Shown: positions 8,367 through 18,502, counted from the first letter of the stretch. The stretch is DNA of 56,171 nucleotides from CAZPUS01 sp964589825 (GCA_964589825.1 CAZPUS010000019.1:1-56171); one strand, 5' to 3'. The notes: generated by a model from the letters alone, not told the origin. A program made the numbers and translations.

Positions 8367-11300
8367 ATGGGTGCTCTATATTTTTGCCGTATGTGTTGTG
8401 TGCGGCATCTTATTGTTTGAAGGGGTTCGTGTTCTCGAGCGCAGAAGCGGACTTGCCGATTATGTGGCAACGCACGTGCTGCCCGGTTTTGAAGGAGAGA
8501 TCGACACCGAACAGATTCGATTCGGCTTTTTCTCTGTTTCGGTCAGACAGTTGCGCGTTACCCTGCCGGCAGGCGCACTCGCGGTCGAGGTACAGGATAT
8601 CACTGTCGGCTTTTCTCTCGGGCAGTTTATCCTTTCAGGATTCGATTTTACGCATGCACTTGACAGAGTGATTCTCGTTCGTCCCGCCATTATACTCAAC
8701 ACCGATAAACTCGGGGAGGCGCAAGCGGTTTCCTGTCCCGACACCACTGCCGGTTCCGCAGCACGTTTCGACGTCACTTCCATGATCGCTGACATGCCGT
8801 TGCAGCAGTTGCAGGTACGTGATGCCTCGGTTATGCTTCGGACAGGGAATGCCAATGATTCTTTTGCAATAGAAAATGCAATCAGCGGGATACTTCACAA
8901 GCGTGATTCCGCCATTACGGTCGTGCTCGATGGAAGAGTCGGAAGTCTCAAAAAAAATATATCGGTCTCGGGTCGGTTAGGGACGCCACGATGCGCCGGT
9001 CCTGACAGCATTCAGGTGCATATCGATAACGCGCATCTCGATCTGCCCGGATCGATTCGGGGACTGGACGATATCGACGCGACGATAACGGCGAACATAG
9101 TGGTCCGTTTTCCCGGAATAGACTCTCTTTCCGGAACACGTATCAACGGAGCGCTGGCATTGCGCAACACCACAGTGTCGCATAAAGCGCTGCCGGGTCC
9201 GATAACCGGCGGCCACGGACATTTCCGTATCGATGAGAATGCGCTCTACATCGACAGTCTTGCTGCATCGTGGCAGGGCAACCGCATATACGCAGTGGGG
9301 TCCTGGGATCCGACCGGGAGCGGGGCTGCACCCAACAGAATCGATATTTTCGCGGCCGAGTGTGCCTATACAATGGATGCGTCTGATAATTCCGGTAGCA
9401 ATGGTTTTTTTTCAAATACATCCACGCATAGAATAGCCTGTTCGGATGTGCGGGCGATTGTGAGAGGAGACACTCTCGATTTTCCGCGAAAAATGGAGAT
9501 TCATACCGGTACGGTGCGCTATGATGAGTACGAAGCGCTCACACGGGCCTCAGCACGTATACACGTACATGATTCGCATATTCGTCTCGTTTCTCTTCAT
9601 GGAGAAGGAACCAGCGGCAGAGTATCTGCATACGGTAATCTGGATCTGCCCGATTCCGCCACACAAATGGAAAGCAGGCTTTATTTTTCACATGCAGCCG
9701 GACTTCCATCGTTCTACCCGGCGGCACAGGGGAGTCTCTTCGTAAACGGAACCGTCTCCGGGGAAGGTGACGGATTTGTATTGAATGCATCGGCCAATGG
9801 AAGAGGTATCCGTATTGGGGGCATAGAGTTCGGCAATCCGGCACTCACGCTGTTCAGTGACGACTTTGACACGCTCTCGTGTACGGGTGTGCCAAGGGAT
9901 GACGATTTATTCAGAATGCATGCAACATTACTTCTTCATAAAGGCAAAACGCCATACTGCCGTGCAGTGATACATCTTCGCGACACATTTTTTACACAAT
10001 GGGATGATCCTGTACCCGCCTTTGCCGCAGTATCTATCGATTCCGTATCGTCACGACTCGATTTTAAAGGATGGATCAATGCGTTTGACGCAGAAGGAAG
10101 CGTATCGGTTCAGGGAACAGGTATCGGGGGGAGTCTCAGCTGTTGGGCACATAAAGAAGAGGGTGAGGACATTGTCGGATTTGGATTGAAAAACAATGGG
10201 TTGAAGGCGAACGAAAGAAATGTTCCCTTACAGGTGAGGGGAGACGTGACCTTTTCGAATAATAAAATCACAATTCATGAATCACATGCGCTCAACGGTA
10301 TCGGTGCGTTCGGGCATGTCGCGTTTTTTCCGCAGCAGGAGCCCCGGGTCGATATGGCCTTTGTATATCGACGATTTTCGATAGCAGAGGCACTGGGATG
10401 GTTGTATGGTGATTCGATACTCACCGCTGACGGCTATATTAACGGCGAAACCAGGTTGCACGGCCCTCTTTCCGGTCTGCACACCGTTTCGGATATAGAC
10501 ATTACCGATGCCCGGATCGCTTCACAAAAGCATCTTTCCGCTTCACTACATATGGTAACGACCGGTGACACCTTCACCATTGCCCCGTTTACCGTACGCA
10601 AAGGAGATACTTCGGTGATAGAGGTGGCGTATGTTCAAAACGGAAGAGACGCGGGAACATCCGGATCATTCGGTCCCCTGGATATCGGGACGATACTTGA
10701 TCCCATGCTGGCAAAAGTAATGCCGGATTCCGCCTCGATTGGCGCAGAGGTACAAGGTCGCTTCAGTTCTTCGGGGCAACGACTGTTTCCTGTTATGGTG
10801 ACATTTGGATGCGATACCGTGTCGATACGATCAAAATGGTACATGAATGACCTGGCTATCCATTCAACACTCGATATGCATGGCATTTCAGTCGATTCAC
10901 TGCAGTTCAGGGACAGTAACAGAAGCGGGGTGTATGCGCAGGCACGGCTTCCCTATAGACTTATCACCGGTACAATGGCGGATACCGATACCGCGCGTGC
11001 AAGGATTGCGTTAAGAGGTGATATATTGGCGAGTTTTGAAAAGAACGTGCCGTTGATTATCGGCGGCAACGGCAAAGGGGAGGTTGAATGTAGCCTTTTG
11101 TATACACGGGACAGCATGGTCGTGGAAAAAGGGCTGCTGCATATTCCCAAAGCCCGTATAAGTGCAGACTACTTTTTGTACAAAGATATTACCTCTGCGT
11201 CGATTTCTGCACGTGTGGACCGGAAAATGCGGGTGCACACCGATATCCGAGGCACCATCGGACGGTCGCCGGTGCGGATATTCACCACGCACGACTCCAT

Positions 11301-12591
11301 ACCATCAGGCTATTACCCGCTTGTGGTGGGACCGCTCGATTTCGGGCTACTGCAGGTGACTACTCCCGATGGTGGTATCGACGTGCACCTTCCCGGTCTT
11401 ATGGACCTGGGAGAGACCGGTGATATTGTATTTCGTCCAAAACCGCCGTTTGATGCATTCACAATTTCAGGCCCGTTTCACAAAGCGGCTATTACCGGCG
11501 AATGGATGGTGCGAAACGCCCGTATAACCTATCCGCCGCTCGAAAAAGAGCAACTGCCGTTCGATTTTGATCCGTTTCCATACATCCAGTGGGATTTCGA
11601 TTTTACGATCGGTAATCGCAACGTATGGTATTACTGGGGTCTCAGAGGGAAAAAACATGATTTTGTACGTTTTTTTGAAGGCAGGGTTACTCCCGGTTCG
11701 CGTATGAGTTTTCACGGGCGAGACAAGGACCATACATTCAGAATCACCGGAGAGCTGACTGCCAATGCCGGACATATCTACTATGGAGAAATGTTCGACA
11801 GGCGGTTGCGCGCCGGTGCGGAATTCCGGCCCCAAAAATACGAACACAGCCCCGGCTACGATAATCTGCCCATTGTCTGGGCACAGGCAGAGGCGTTTTC
11901 TGATACAAGCAGATTCGACCGGACAAAAATCGAAATCAAGGTCCAGGACCCGGTAACGAAAACAGTGCACGATAAAGGCCGTATGGCTCTTATCTCTCCG
12001 GGGAGTATGTCGAATAAGAGCGGTATCTGGAATCTCGGTCCCGCGCTTGACAGCATCCCGAATTTCGTGATTGCCATAAGCTCGAATGCGGAAAAGGACT
12101 CCGGTGCTCATCAGCAGCGATTCTACCGTCAGGCTGGAGATATTTTCGAGCATGAAGCACGACGGGCGGTGTCCCGATTCGGGGAGCACTATCTTCAGTC
12201 CTATCTGTTTCGCAGATTCGAACGTTCCATAGAACAATCACTGGGTCTGCATCTTGTTGATTTTGAAACTTCTTTTGCGTCTAATTATTTTTACTACTTT
12301 TATGACAGAGAGAATGATGGGAGTGCCAAGCCGTGGTGGCTGCTCGAAAACGCCGGTGTAACGGTAGGACATTTTTTTTACAATGACTATATACTTTTTA
12401 AAGCGGGCAGCGGATTGAAGGAATACGATCTCACGATGCATCCGCAATACAATGTTGGTATCGAATTTATGCCCACGTCCTATTTTGCGATGGATGTCAA
12501 TTATGGTATTTTCCGGGCAGACCGGCAGATGCATTACAGGCCACATTTTTCCATGCAGCTCGAAATGCCGCTCAATCTATTGACGAAATAA
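8353..12591 (+). CDS. tamB: TamB-like AsmA/DUF490 translocation module protein
   Basis: A very long (1412 residue) protein anchored in the inner membrane by an N-terminal helix (about residues 5-24, KWVLYIFAVCVVCGILLFEGV) with the rest in the periplasm. The body is a monotonous run of short beta strands with repeated 'rV..l.p.i.l' and 'G.v...G.v..' patterns, the beta-groove architecture of the bridge-like AsmA/TamB family, proposed to help outer-membrane protein insertion or move phospholipids to the outer membrane. The last 250 residues include a TamB-type C-terminal part (FDFTIGNRNVWYYWG, GELTANAGHIYYGE, QSYLFRRFERSIEQSLGL). It starts inside clpC and is followed 73 bases later by bamA, the expected functional partner. 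The family call is firm; the exact subfamily is less so. Confidence 0.9.
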   Translation: MRTRKWVLYIFAVCVVCGILLFEGVRVLERRSGLADYVATHVLPGFEGEIDTEQIRFGFFSVSVRQLRVTLPAGALAVEVQDITVGFSLGQFILSGFDFTHALDRVILVRPAIILNTDKLGEAQAVSCPDTTAGSAARFDVTSMIADMPLQQLQVRDASVMLRTGNANDSFAIENAISGILHKRDSAITVVLDGRVGSLKKNISVSGRLGTPRCAGPDSIQVHIDNAHLDLPGSIRGLDDIDATITANIVVRFPGIDSLSGTRINGALALRNTTVSHKALPGPITGGHGHFRIDENALYIDSLAASWQGNRIYAVGSWDPTGSGAAPNRIDIFAAECAYTMDASDNSGSNGFFSNTSTHRIACSDVRAIVRGDTLDFPRKMEIHTGTVRYDEYEALTRASARIHVHDSHIRLVSLHGEGTSGRVSAYGNLDLPDSATQMESRLYFSHAAGLPSFYPAAQGSLFVNGTVSGEGDGFVLNASANGRGIRIGGIEFGNPALTLFSDDFDTLSCTGVPRDDDLFRMHATLLLHKGKTPYCRAVIHLRDTFFTQWDDPVPAFAAVSIDSVSSRLDFKGWINAFDAEGSVSVQGTGIGGSLSCWAHKEEGEDIVGFGLKNNGLKANERNVPLQVRGDVTFSNNKITIHESHALNGIGAFGHVAFFPQQEPRVDMAFVYRRFSIAEALGWLYGDSILTADGYINGETRLHGPLSGLHTVSDIDITDARIASQKHLSASLHMVTTGDTFTIAPFTVRKGDTSVIEVAYVQNGRDAGTSGSFGPLDIGTILDPMLAKVMPDSASIGAEVQGRFSSSGQRLFPVMVTFGCDTVSIRSKWYMNDLAIHSTLDMHGISVDSLQFRDSNRSGVYAQARLPYRLITGTMADTDTARARIALRGDILASFEKNVPLIIGGNGKGEVECSLLYTRDSMVVEKGLLHIPKARISADYFLYKDITSASISARVDRKMRVHTDIRGTIGRSPVRIFTTHDSIPSGYYPLVVGPLDFGLLQVTTPDGGIDVHLPGLMDLGETGDIVFRPKPPFDAFTISGPFHKAAITGEWMVRNARITYPPLEKEQLPFDFDPFPYIQWDFDFTIGNRNVWYYWGLRGKKHDFVRFFEGRVTPGSRMSFHGRDKDHTFRITGELTANAGHIYYGEMFDRRLRAGAEFRPQKYEHSPGYDNLPIVWAQAEAFSDTSRFDRTKIEIKVQDPVTKTVHDKGRMALISPGSMSNKSGIWNLGPALDSIPNFVIAISSNAEKDSGAHQQRFYRQAGDIFEHEARRAVSRFGEHYLQSYLFRRFERSIEQSLGLHLVDFETSFASNYFYYFYDRENDGSAKPWWLLENAGVTVGHFFYNDYILFKAGSGLKEYDLTMHPQYNVGIEFMPTSYFAMDVNYGIFRADRQMHYRPHFSMQLEMPLNLLTK

Positions 12592-12664
12592 TAAAACGGT
12601 TCGCATATACGAACAGAATAGCAGTCTACTTATGAACACAACGATCTTTTCCAGTGGTATGTAC

Positions 12665-15010
12665 ATGACAAAAAACATTCATTCATTCATTTGCGCTGCG
12701 GTGTTTGTATTGCTGTGGAGCGCTGCCGGAAATGTGTCAGCCAAAGAGGTTGACACCATCGTCATAAAAGGGGACCTTAATACCCTTAAGCCGGCATCGG
12801 TAAAGCGCCAGCTCGATCTTCGCCAGGGTGATACTTTCTCACCAGATAAGGTCAAATCGTCTGTAAAAAAACTCTATCGCCTCGGGATATTCAGAGATGT
12901 GGAATTTTACGCTGAGGCCGAAACCGACACGAGTGTATCACTTGTCTGTAGACTCGAAGAATATCCGATAGTAGAAAATATCGAGTACAAAGGAAATAAT
13001 CATATTAAAGCGCAAAAGCTGGATGAGGCCATGGTGCTGCAGAAAGAAGACGTGATGAGTGAGCGCAAGCTCTTTCGCAGCATTCAGGCGATCGAAGATG
13101 CATACAACGAAAAAGGGTATCTGCTCGCAGAGATCGAATGGGACACGATGTCAACATCAATACCGGGCAGAGTACTGGTCATTTTCCGTATCGATGAAAA
13201 TACCAAGGTGGCAATCGAAGAGATAACCTTCAAAGGCAATGAGGTCTTTAAGGATAAAAAACTGCAGAGAAAATTCAAAACAAAAGAAAAATTCTGGTGG
13301 TGGGGCGGAGAATTCGACAGAGAGGAGTACAAAAAAGATCTCGATTCGCTGATATTGTTCTATCAGAACAACGGCTACGTCAATGCCCGTGTGGAAGACG
13401 ACAGTGTATGGTATGGTGAAGACAACGAACGTATCTACATTCAGATAACACTCCATGAAGGCCGTCGTCATTATTTCGGCGATGTTTTCATACAGGGCAA
13501 TGAGGTGATCGACGATGCGACCCTCGAGTCTCAGATAAAGCTTAAAAAAGGCAACCCTTTCAGCAGGAAAGATTTCGAGAAGACAAAAATGCTTTTGGGA
13601 ACCAGGTATCGCGACAAAGGCTATCTGTGGTCACAGATCGATGCCGATATGAATTACCGTAAAGATACCATCAACATCACGTTCGAAATTCAGGAAGGTC
13701 CCCCTGCAATCGTACATCGCGTCGAAATAAACGGCAATACCAGAACACGAGACCGGGTCATCAGGCGTGAAATCGACGTTATACCGGGCCAGCGTTACAA
13801 AGAGTCACTGCTGAGGCGAAGCTATCGCGATCTTATGCAGCTCAACTATTTCGACGATGCGCGTCCCGACATCCAGCCCAATGAAGACGGTACGGTCGAT
13901 ATTGTCTTCAATATACAGGAGAAAGAAGGGATCAGTCAGCTGCAGCTGGGTGCGACCTACAGTCCGCCGTCCGAAAAAGCGTTTGACGAAGAAGGCTTCG
14001 GGCTTACGTTTTCCACCGAAATCCCCAATTTCCGCGGTGCGGGAGAACGGCTGGGGCTGACACTCGAATACAGTAAATACCGCTTGCAGGGAAGAGTCAG
14101 CTTTTCGGAGCCATGGTTGTTCAACAGTCCTACGTCGATCAGTGGAACCTTTTTTGGTAACAGGTATATTTATCTTCGATCGGGGGCGGAAAACGATACC
14201 ATTTCGTCTCTTGGATTCAGCATGGGTATGGGACGTCAGCTCGAATGGCCCGATGATTATTATTCGATTTCGGGTAGCTACACGCTCTCGTATGATCAGG
14301 AGAGCGGCAAAAAGCAGGAGCTGGTGCCACAACACGATCTTACCATACTGCGTGAAGGGATTATGAGCAAACTCGGGCTCACGCTCAAGCGCGACAATAC
14401 CGATCTGCCCACGTTTCCGACCGAAGGATCGGTCATGAAAATATCACCACAGGTGGCGGGTCTGGGAGGAGATTATCGTTTCGGCAAACTTACGCTTAAT
14501 TACAATACGTATATGCCTCTTGTATGGAAATTCGTGCTTGGTGCACGGACTACGTTCGGGATTATCGATAACATCGGCGGAGAGAATATCGTGATACGTG
14601 AAAACGACGATCTTTTTACCGGGGGTGGAATTTTCCGCGTGGATGCAAAGGTTCGCGGCTTTTCTGAACGATCGTTCGGGGGAGGGAGCTTTTACAACGG
14701 CAAATATCACTATGCCGAAGGGCTGACGATGGTGGCATTCAACCCGATGATCCGGTTTCCGGTGATCGAACGCCAGTTCTATCTCGCACTTTTTGCCGAC
14801 ATGGCGAATACCTGGCCAAGTGTTAATCAAATAGACATGCGATATATGCACAAAGGGGTTGGGACCGGTGTCAGGCTTATGGTGCCCATGATGGGACTGC
14901 TCGGATTCGATTTCGGATGGCGCCTCGATGATTTGGAGGAGGACCGTCACTTCGATACGCAATCGCCACCGCAGTTTCAATTTCATTTTCTGATGCAGCA
15001 GAGCTTTTAG
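12665..15010 (+). CDS. bamA: Outer membrane protein assembly factor BamA
   Basis: The Omp85 barrel that folds and inserts outer-membrane proteins. I took the third ATG (MTKNIHSF), which starts a normal signal peptide ending AAGNVSA-K and gives 781 residues; ATGs at 12632 and 12659 are upstream alternatives. Five POTRA domains follow between about 30 and 430 (for example VDTIVIKGDLNTLKPASVK, PIVENIEYKGNNHIKAQKL, VAIEEITFKGNEVFKDKKL, YFGDVFIQGNEVIDDATL, IVHRVEINGNTRTRDRVI). The rest is the 16-strand barrel, with the lid motif VRGF in AKVRGFSERSFGGG and a C-terminal strand ending in Phe (FHFLMQQSF), the beta signal. It lies between tamB and the skp/lpx genes, a context typical of diderm envelope operons. 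Confidence 0.97.
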   Translation: MTKNIHSFICAAVFVLLWSAAGNVSAKEVDTIVIKGDLNTLKPASVKRQLDLRQGDTFSPDKVKSSVKKLYRLGIFRDVEFYAEAETDTSVSLVCRLEEYPIVENIEYKGNNHIKAQKLDEAMVLQKEDVMSERKLFRSIQAIEDAYNEKGYLLAEIEWDTMSTSIPGRVLVIFRIDENTKVAIEEITFKGNEVFKDKKLQRKFKTKEKFWWWGGEFDREEYKKDLDSLILFYQNNGYVNARVEDDSVWYGEDNERIYIQITLHEGRRHYFGDVFIQGNEVIDDATLESQIKLKKGNPFSRKDFEKTKMLLGTRYRDKGYLWSQIDADMNYRKDTINITFEIQEGPPAIVHRVEINGNTRTRDRVIRREIDVIPGQRYKESLLRRSYRDLMQLNYFDDARPDIQPNEDGTVDIVFNIQEKEGISQLQLGATYSPPSEKAFDEEGFGLTFSTEIPNFRGAGERLGLTLEYSKYRLQGRVSFSEPWLFNSPTSISGTFFGNRYIYLRSGAENDTISSLGFSMGMGRQLEWPDDYYSISGSYTLSYDQESGKKQELVPQHDLTILREGIMSKLGLTLKRDNTDLPTFPTEGSVMKISPQVAGLGGDYRFGKLTLNYNTYMPLVWKFVLGARTTFGIIDNIGGENIVIRENDDLFTGGGIFRVDAKVRGFSERSFGGGSFYNGKYHYAEGLTMVAFNPMIRFPVIERQFYLALFADMANTWPSVNQIDMRYMHKGVGTGVRLMVPMMGLLGFDFGWRLDDLEEDRHFDTQSPPQFQFHFLMQQSF

Positions 15011-15153
15011 TTTTTGTGTGGGGCCTGAAACCTGCCGGGCGTTAATTAAGAGGGGGAAGTGGTGGATATACATAATCGACTTCCCGGTATGTGCGTAAAC
15101 TATTTTGTTGCGTGTTCTCGGGAAGACACTTATACGGTGTGGATATTTCATAC

Positions 15154-15214
15154 CTAAATTGAGCGGTTATTTTGATGAACGCTGCGGTGAGCCGTGCTGC
15201 TATTGTGTTCTCGA
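15154..15214 (+). repeat. Dispersed ~150-bp repeat, copy 2 (left part only)
   Basis: CTAAATTGAGCGGTTA...GTGTTCTCGA matches the first 61 bases of copy 1 with three differences, then similarity stops abruptly at ATATATAAAAAG. The right half is missing. It lies between bamA and skp in the same orientation as those genes and as copy 1 relative to tatT. It is therefore either a truncated element or the minimal conserved part of a regulatory leader. Confidence 0.8.
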
Positions 15215-15277
15215 TATATAAAAAGTAATGAAAACGAGTGAATCAAGACATTTTTTATCATTTACAGGAGGAAACGG

Positions 15278-15808
15278 ATGAAAAAATTACCGGTACTCAT
15301 GACTGCAGTCGCGGTTGTCGCGTTATGTAGTGCAGGTGTTGTACGTGCTGAGCTGAAAATCGGCTACATCAACTCCGAGAAAATCTTCAACGAATACGAA
15401 GGCACTAAAAAGGCGCAGGAAGCGTTCGATAAGGAAGTGGCAAAACTGGAACAGAAGGCGGAGGAGATGAAAAAAGAGATCACCGAACTCAGGGATAAAC
15501 TCCAGCAGCAGAGTCTGCTGTTGAGCAATGAGCAAAAAAAGAAGATACAGGATAAGCTTCAGCAGAAAATGATCGAATATCAGACGTTTCTTAAAGAGAA
15601 CCTGGGACGTGAAGGTGAGGTGGTCAAGAAGAATATGGAACTGACAAAACCGATTATCGAAAAGATAAATCAGATCCTGCAGAAAATCGGCAAAGAAGAG
15701 AATTACGATTATATTTTCGACGCACGAGGCGGTGCGGTCGTATACGCAAAAGACCAGTACGATCTTACTCAGCGAGTGCTCACGATTCTGAATAAAGAAG
15801 GGGAATAA
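15278..15808 (+). CDS. skp: Periplasmic OmpH/Skp-family chaperone
   Basis: A periplasmic holdase that keeps unfolded outer-membrane proteins soluble on the way to BamA. It has 176 residues, the usual size. The signal peptide (MKKLPVLMTAVAVVALCSAGVVRA) is followed by the OmpH start ELKIGYINSEKIF, a long charged coiled coil (about 45-130, rich in K/E/Q: AKLEQKAEEMKKEITELRDK, KKKIQDKLQQKM) that forms the tentacles, and a C-terminal strand region (YDYIFDARGGAVVYAKDQYDLT) that closes the trimer body. A perfect AGGAGG ribosome binding site precedes the ATG. It sits between bamA and lpxD, as in many proteobacteria. Confidence 0.96.
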   Translation: MKKLPVLMTAVAVVALCSAGVVRAELKIGYINSEKIFNEYEGTKKAQEAFDKEVAKLEQKAEEMKKEITELRDKLQQQSLLLSNEQKKKIQDKLQQKMIEYQTFLKENLGREGEVVKKNMELTKPIIEKINQILQKIGKEENYDYIFDARGGAVVYAKDQYDLTQRVLTILNKEGE

Positions 15809-15966
15809 ATCCCGGCGTAACAAATGTGCCGATAAAAACGTTGAGGATTCTCACACGCGTGTATGGTACATTACATGTTCTGGTACGCAATTCATACCGC
15901 CTATGTGAATAATGTTTTTACAGATTCGTGAATGAAGCTGCGTGGATACATATCAGGAATCATACA

Positions 15967-17013
15967 ATGAAACTGAGTGAAATAGCGGAAAAAATCGGCG
16001 CACGCCTTACGAACGAGCAGGACGGTTCGCTGCATATCCATGGCATTAATGCACCTGAGGCTGCGGATGCACATACGATTACGTTTCTTTGCGGCAAAAA
16101 GCATTTGGAACGGGTGCGACAAAGCAAGGCGGGTGCGGTCATCACGTCACCGCAGATCCCTGTCGAAGGAAAAGCCTCTCTGGAAATAGACGATCCGTAT
16201 ACCGGTTATGCCCTCACGGCACAGCTTTTCGAAGAAAAAACACCCTGGTTCAAAGGGCAGGAGCGGGAGTATGCCTCGATACATCCAGATGCAACCATAG
16301 ACGAATCGGTATGCATAGGCCCGGGCGCGGTTGTCGGTCCGCATGTTAAAATAGGTGCATATACATCTGTAGGGGCACGGAGTGTAATAGAAAACAACGT
16401 AGTTATCGGTGAAGGCTGCAGAATAGATCAGGGCGTTGTAATTGGCCACGATTGTGTCCTTGGTAACAATATTATCATAGAGTCGAACACCGTGATCGGC
16501 AGCAACGGCTTTGGTAATGCACGCCATGAGAATCGCTTTGTCCGCATTCCTTCATTCGGCAATGTCGAAATCGGGGACGATGTGTGGATCGGGGCGCTCG
16601 TTGCCGTGGACCGGGCATCATTTACCTCCACCCGTATCGCAAGAGGCACACGAATCGACAATATGGTTCACATCGCGCACAATGTCGAAGTCGGAGAAGA
16701 TACGGCCATGGCAGCGCAGACCGGCATATCCGGCAGTACAAAAATCGGCGACCGGGTAATAATTGCGGGGCAGGTCGGCTTTGTCGGTCATATCAGCGTT
16801 CACGACGATGCTTTTATCGGAGCAAAAGCGGGAGTAAGCAAAGATGTTGCCCCGGCATCGCGTGTAACGGGCTATCCGGCGCGTGATTTTATGACCATGC
16901 GCAGGATCGAGGCCTCACAGGCGCAGCTTCCGGCAATGCTCAAAGAGATAAAAGATATGAAAAAACAACTGCAGCAGCTGCAGAGTCGTGTGGGAGGAGA
17001 AGACGGGGCATAA
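15967..17013 (+). CDS. lpxD: UDP-3-O-acylglucosamine N-acyltransferase LpxD
   Basis: Third step of lipid A synthesis: adds the N-linked hydroxyacyl chain to UDP-3-O-acylglucosamine in the cytoplasm. I chose the ATG at MKLSEIAEKIG (AGGA ribosome binding site 9 bases upstream) over an in-frame start 39 bases earlier, giving 348 residues. The N-terminal uridine-binding domain (about 1-100) ends in DDPYTGYALTAQLF. Then comes the left-handed beta-helix of hexapeptide repeats (CIGPGAVVGPHVKIGAYTSV, VVIGEGCRIDQGVVIGHDC) with the conserved GFGNA segment and MVHIAHNVEVGE, whose His is the catalytic base position. A C-terminal helix (MLKEIKDMKKQLQQLQSRV) completes the trimer. Confidence 0.96.
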   Translation: MKLSEIAEKIGARLTNEQDGSLHIHGINAPEAADAHTITFLCGKKHLERVRQSKAGAVITSPQIPVEGKASLEIDDPYTGYALTAQLFEEKTPWFKGQEREYASIHPDATIDESVCIGPGAVVGPHVKIGAYTSVGARSVIENNVVIGEGCRIDQGVVIGHDCVLGNNIIIESNTVIGSNGFGNARHENRFVRIPSFGNVEIGDDVWIGALVAVDRASFTSTRIARGTRIDNMVHIAHNVEVGEDTAMAAQTGISGSTKIGDRVIIAGQVGFVGHISVHDDAFIGAKAGVSKDVAPASRVTGYPARDFMTMRRIEASQAQLPAMLKEIKDMKKQLQQLQSRVGGEDGA

Positions 17014-17137
17014 CAGGACCGGAAGGTAAGAAGATTCAGCAGTACATTGTAATATGGATGGGTGCGGGGAAAGCGCTATCGGTAATGCCGGTTCAATATA
17101 TGACATAACAAGGGGTTACACCAGATAAAGGAGGAAC

Positions 17138-18502
17138 ATGGAAGCACAAAAAACCATCAAAAAAGCGATGTCACTCACCGGTACGGGACTGCATTCAGGA
17201 GAAGAAGCGACCGTAACACTCTATCCTGCACCCGAAAACCATGGCATAAAGTTTGTACGCACCGATATAGAAAATGCGCCCGAGATCGAAGCGGATATCG
17301 ACAATGTGGTCGATCTTGTCCGCGGGACGGCAATCGGTAAAAAGGAGATAAAACTCTTTTCAATAGAACACTGCATGTCGGCACTCAGTGGTATGGAGAT
17401 CGACAACTGCAGAATCGAGGTGACAAAAGGTGAACTTCCGCTGCTTGACGGCAGCTCACTCCCTTATGTGGAGTTGATTAAGCAGGCGGGTATTCAGCAG
17501 CAGGAGGCGACGCGCAATTACATCACGGTCGACAAGCCCATACTGCTGTATCAGGACAACGACACTGCCTACAGCCTTTTCCCCGCGTCTCATTTCAATA
17601 TGACACTTATGATAGATTACTCACACAAGCATCCCGTAGTGGGGGTGCAGCACACCACGCTGTTCAATCGGGGCGATTTTGAAAAGGAGTTCGCACCTGC
17701 ACGTACCTTCTGTTTCCTGTCCGAAATCGAGATGCTTCGGGAAAAGGGACGCATAAAGGGAGGAAGTCTCGACAGTGCGGTGGTGGTGCAGGATATCGAG
17801 CTTACCGAGGAACATATTTCATATATAAGGCGTCTGTTCAATTATGACGGTCCGGTTACTCCCGGGAAAAACGGATTTCTCAATAACGAAAAGTTGCGCT
17901 TTTACAACGAACTGTGTCGACATAAAGCGGTCGACCTTATCGGTGATCTTTATCTGCTGGGTCGTCCTATCCAGGGGCACGTGCTTGCCGCCAAAACGAG
18001 CCACGAGAGCAACCATAAATTTGCACAGAAAATACGAAAATATATACGCAAAAAAGAAAAAGAGAAAAAAGAGCAGGGACTCGATATAAAAGAGGTGCTC
18101 AATATCCTGCCGCATCGCTACCCCTTTCTGCTTATTGATTCTGTCGAAGAAGTGGAGCCGGACAAACGCACCGTCGCCATTAAGAACGTTTCTATAAACG
18201 AACCATTTTTCCAGGGACATTTTCCCGGAGAACCGATTATGCCGGGTGTATTGCAGATCGAAGCAATGGCGCAGGCGGGTGGTATCATGGGGATGTACGG
18301 CAAAAAAATCGGTAAAGAAAAACGCATTGCATTCATGGGCGTTGACAATGCACGGTTCCGGGGCGCTGTCAGGCCCGGCGATACCCTGCGCATCGAGGTC
18401 AACGTGATAAAACGACGACGCAATACCATGCGCTTCAGCGGAAAATGCTTTGTGCACAACAATCTCGTATGCGAGGCTGAACTTCTCGCGATGCTCGGAT
18501 AG
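17138..18502 (+). CDS. lpxC/fabZ: Fused LpxC deacetylase-FabZ dehydratase
   Basis: A bifunctional enzyme of 454 residues. Residues 1 to about 295 are LpxC, the zinc deacetylase committing UDP-3-O-acyl-GlcNAc to lipid A. His78 in SIEHCMSAL and the downstream HKAVDLIGDLYLLG and GHVLAAKTSH segments supply the metal ligands and catalytic His. A charged linker (YIRKKEKEKKEQGLDIKE) leads to FabZ (about 312-454), the 3-hydroxyacyl-ACP dehydratase of fatty acid synthesis, with the active-site His326 in HRYPFLLID and Glu375 in GVLQIEAMAQ. The two activities compete for the same hydroxyacyl pool, so the fusion fixes their ratio. This fusion is known from Bacteroidetes, Chlorobi and relatives and is a useful lineage clue. 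An AAAGGAGG ribosome binding site precedes the ATG. Confidence 0.98.
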   Translation: MEAQKTIKKAMSLTGTGLHSGEEATVTLYPAPENHGIKFVRTDIENAPEIEADIDNVVDLVRGTAIGKKEIKLFSIEHCMSALSGMEIDNCRIEVTKGELPLLDGSSLPYVELIKQAGIQQQEATRNYITVDKPILLYQDNDTAYSLFPASHFNMTLMIDYSHKHPVVGVQHTTLFNRGDFEKEFAPARTFCFLSEIEMLREKGRIKGGSLDSAVVVQDIELTEEHISYIRRLFNYDGPVTPGKNGFLNNEKLRFYNELCRHKAVDLIGDLYLLGRPIQGHVLAAKTSHESNHKFAQKIRKYIRKKEKEKKEQGLDIKEVLNILPHRYPFLLIDSVEEVEPDKRTVAIKNVSINEPFFQGHFPGEPIMPGVLQIEAMAQAGGIMGMYGKKIGKEKRIAFMGVDNARFRGAVRPGDTLRIEVNVIKRRRNTMRFSGKCFVHNNLVCEAELLAMLG

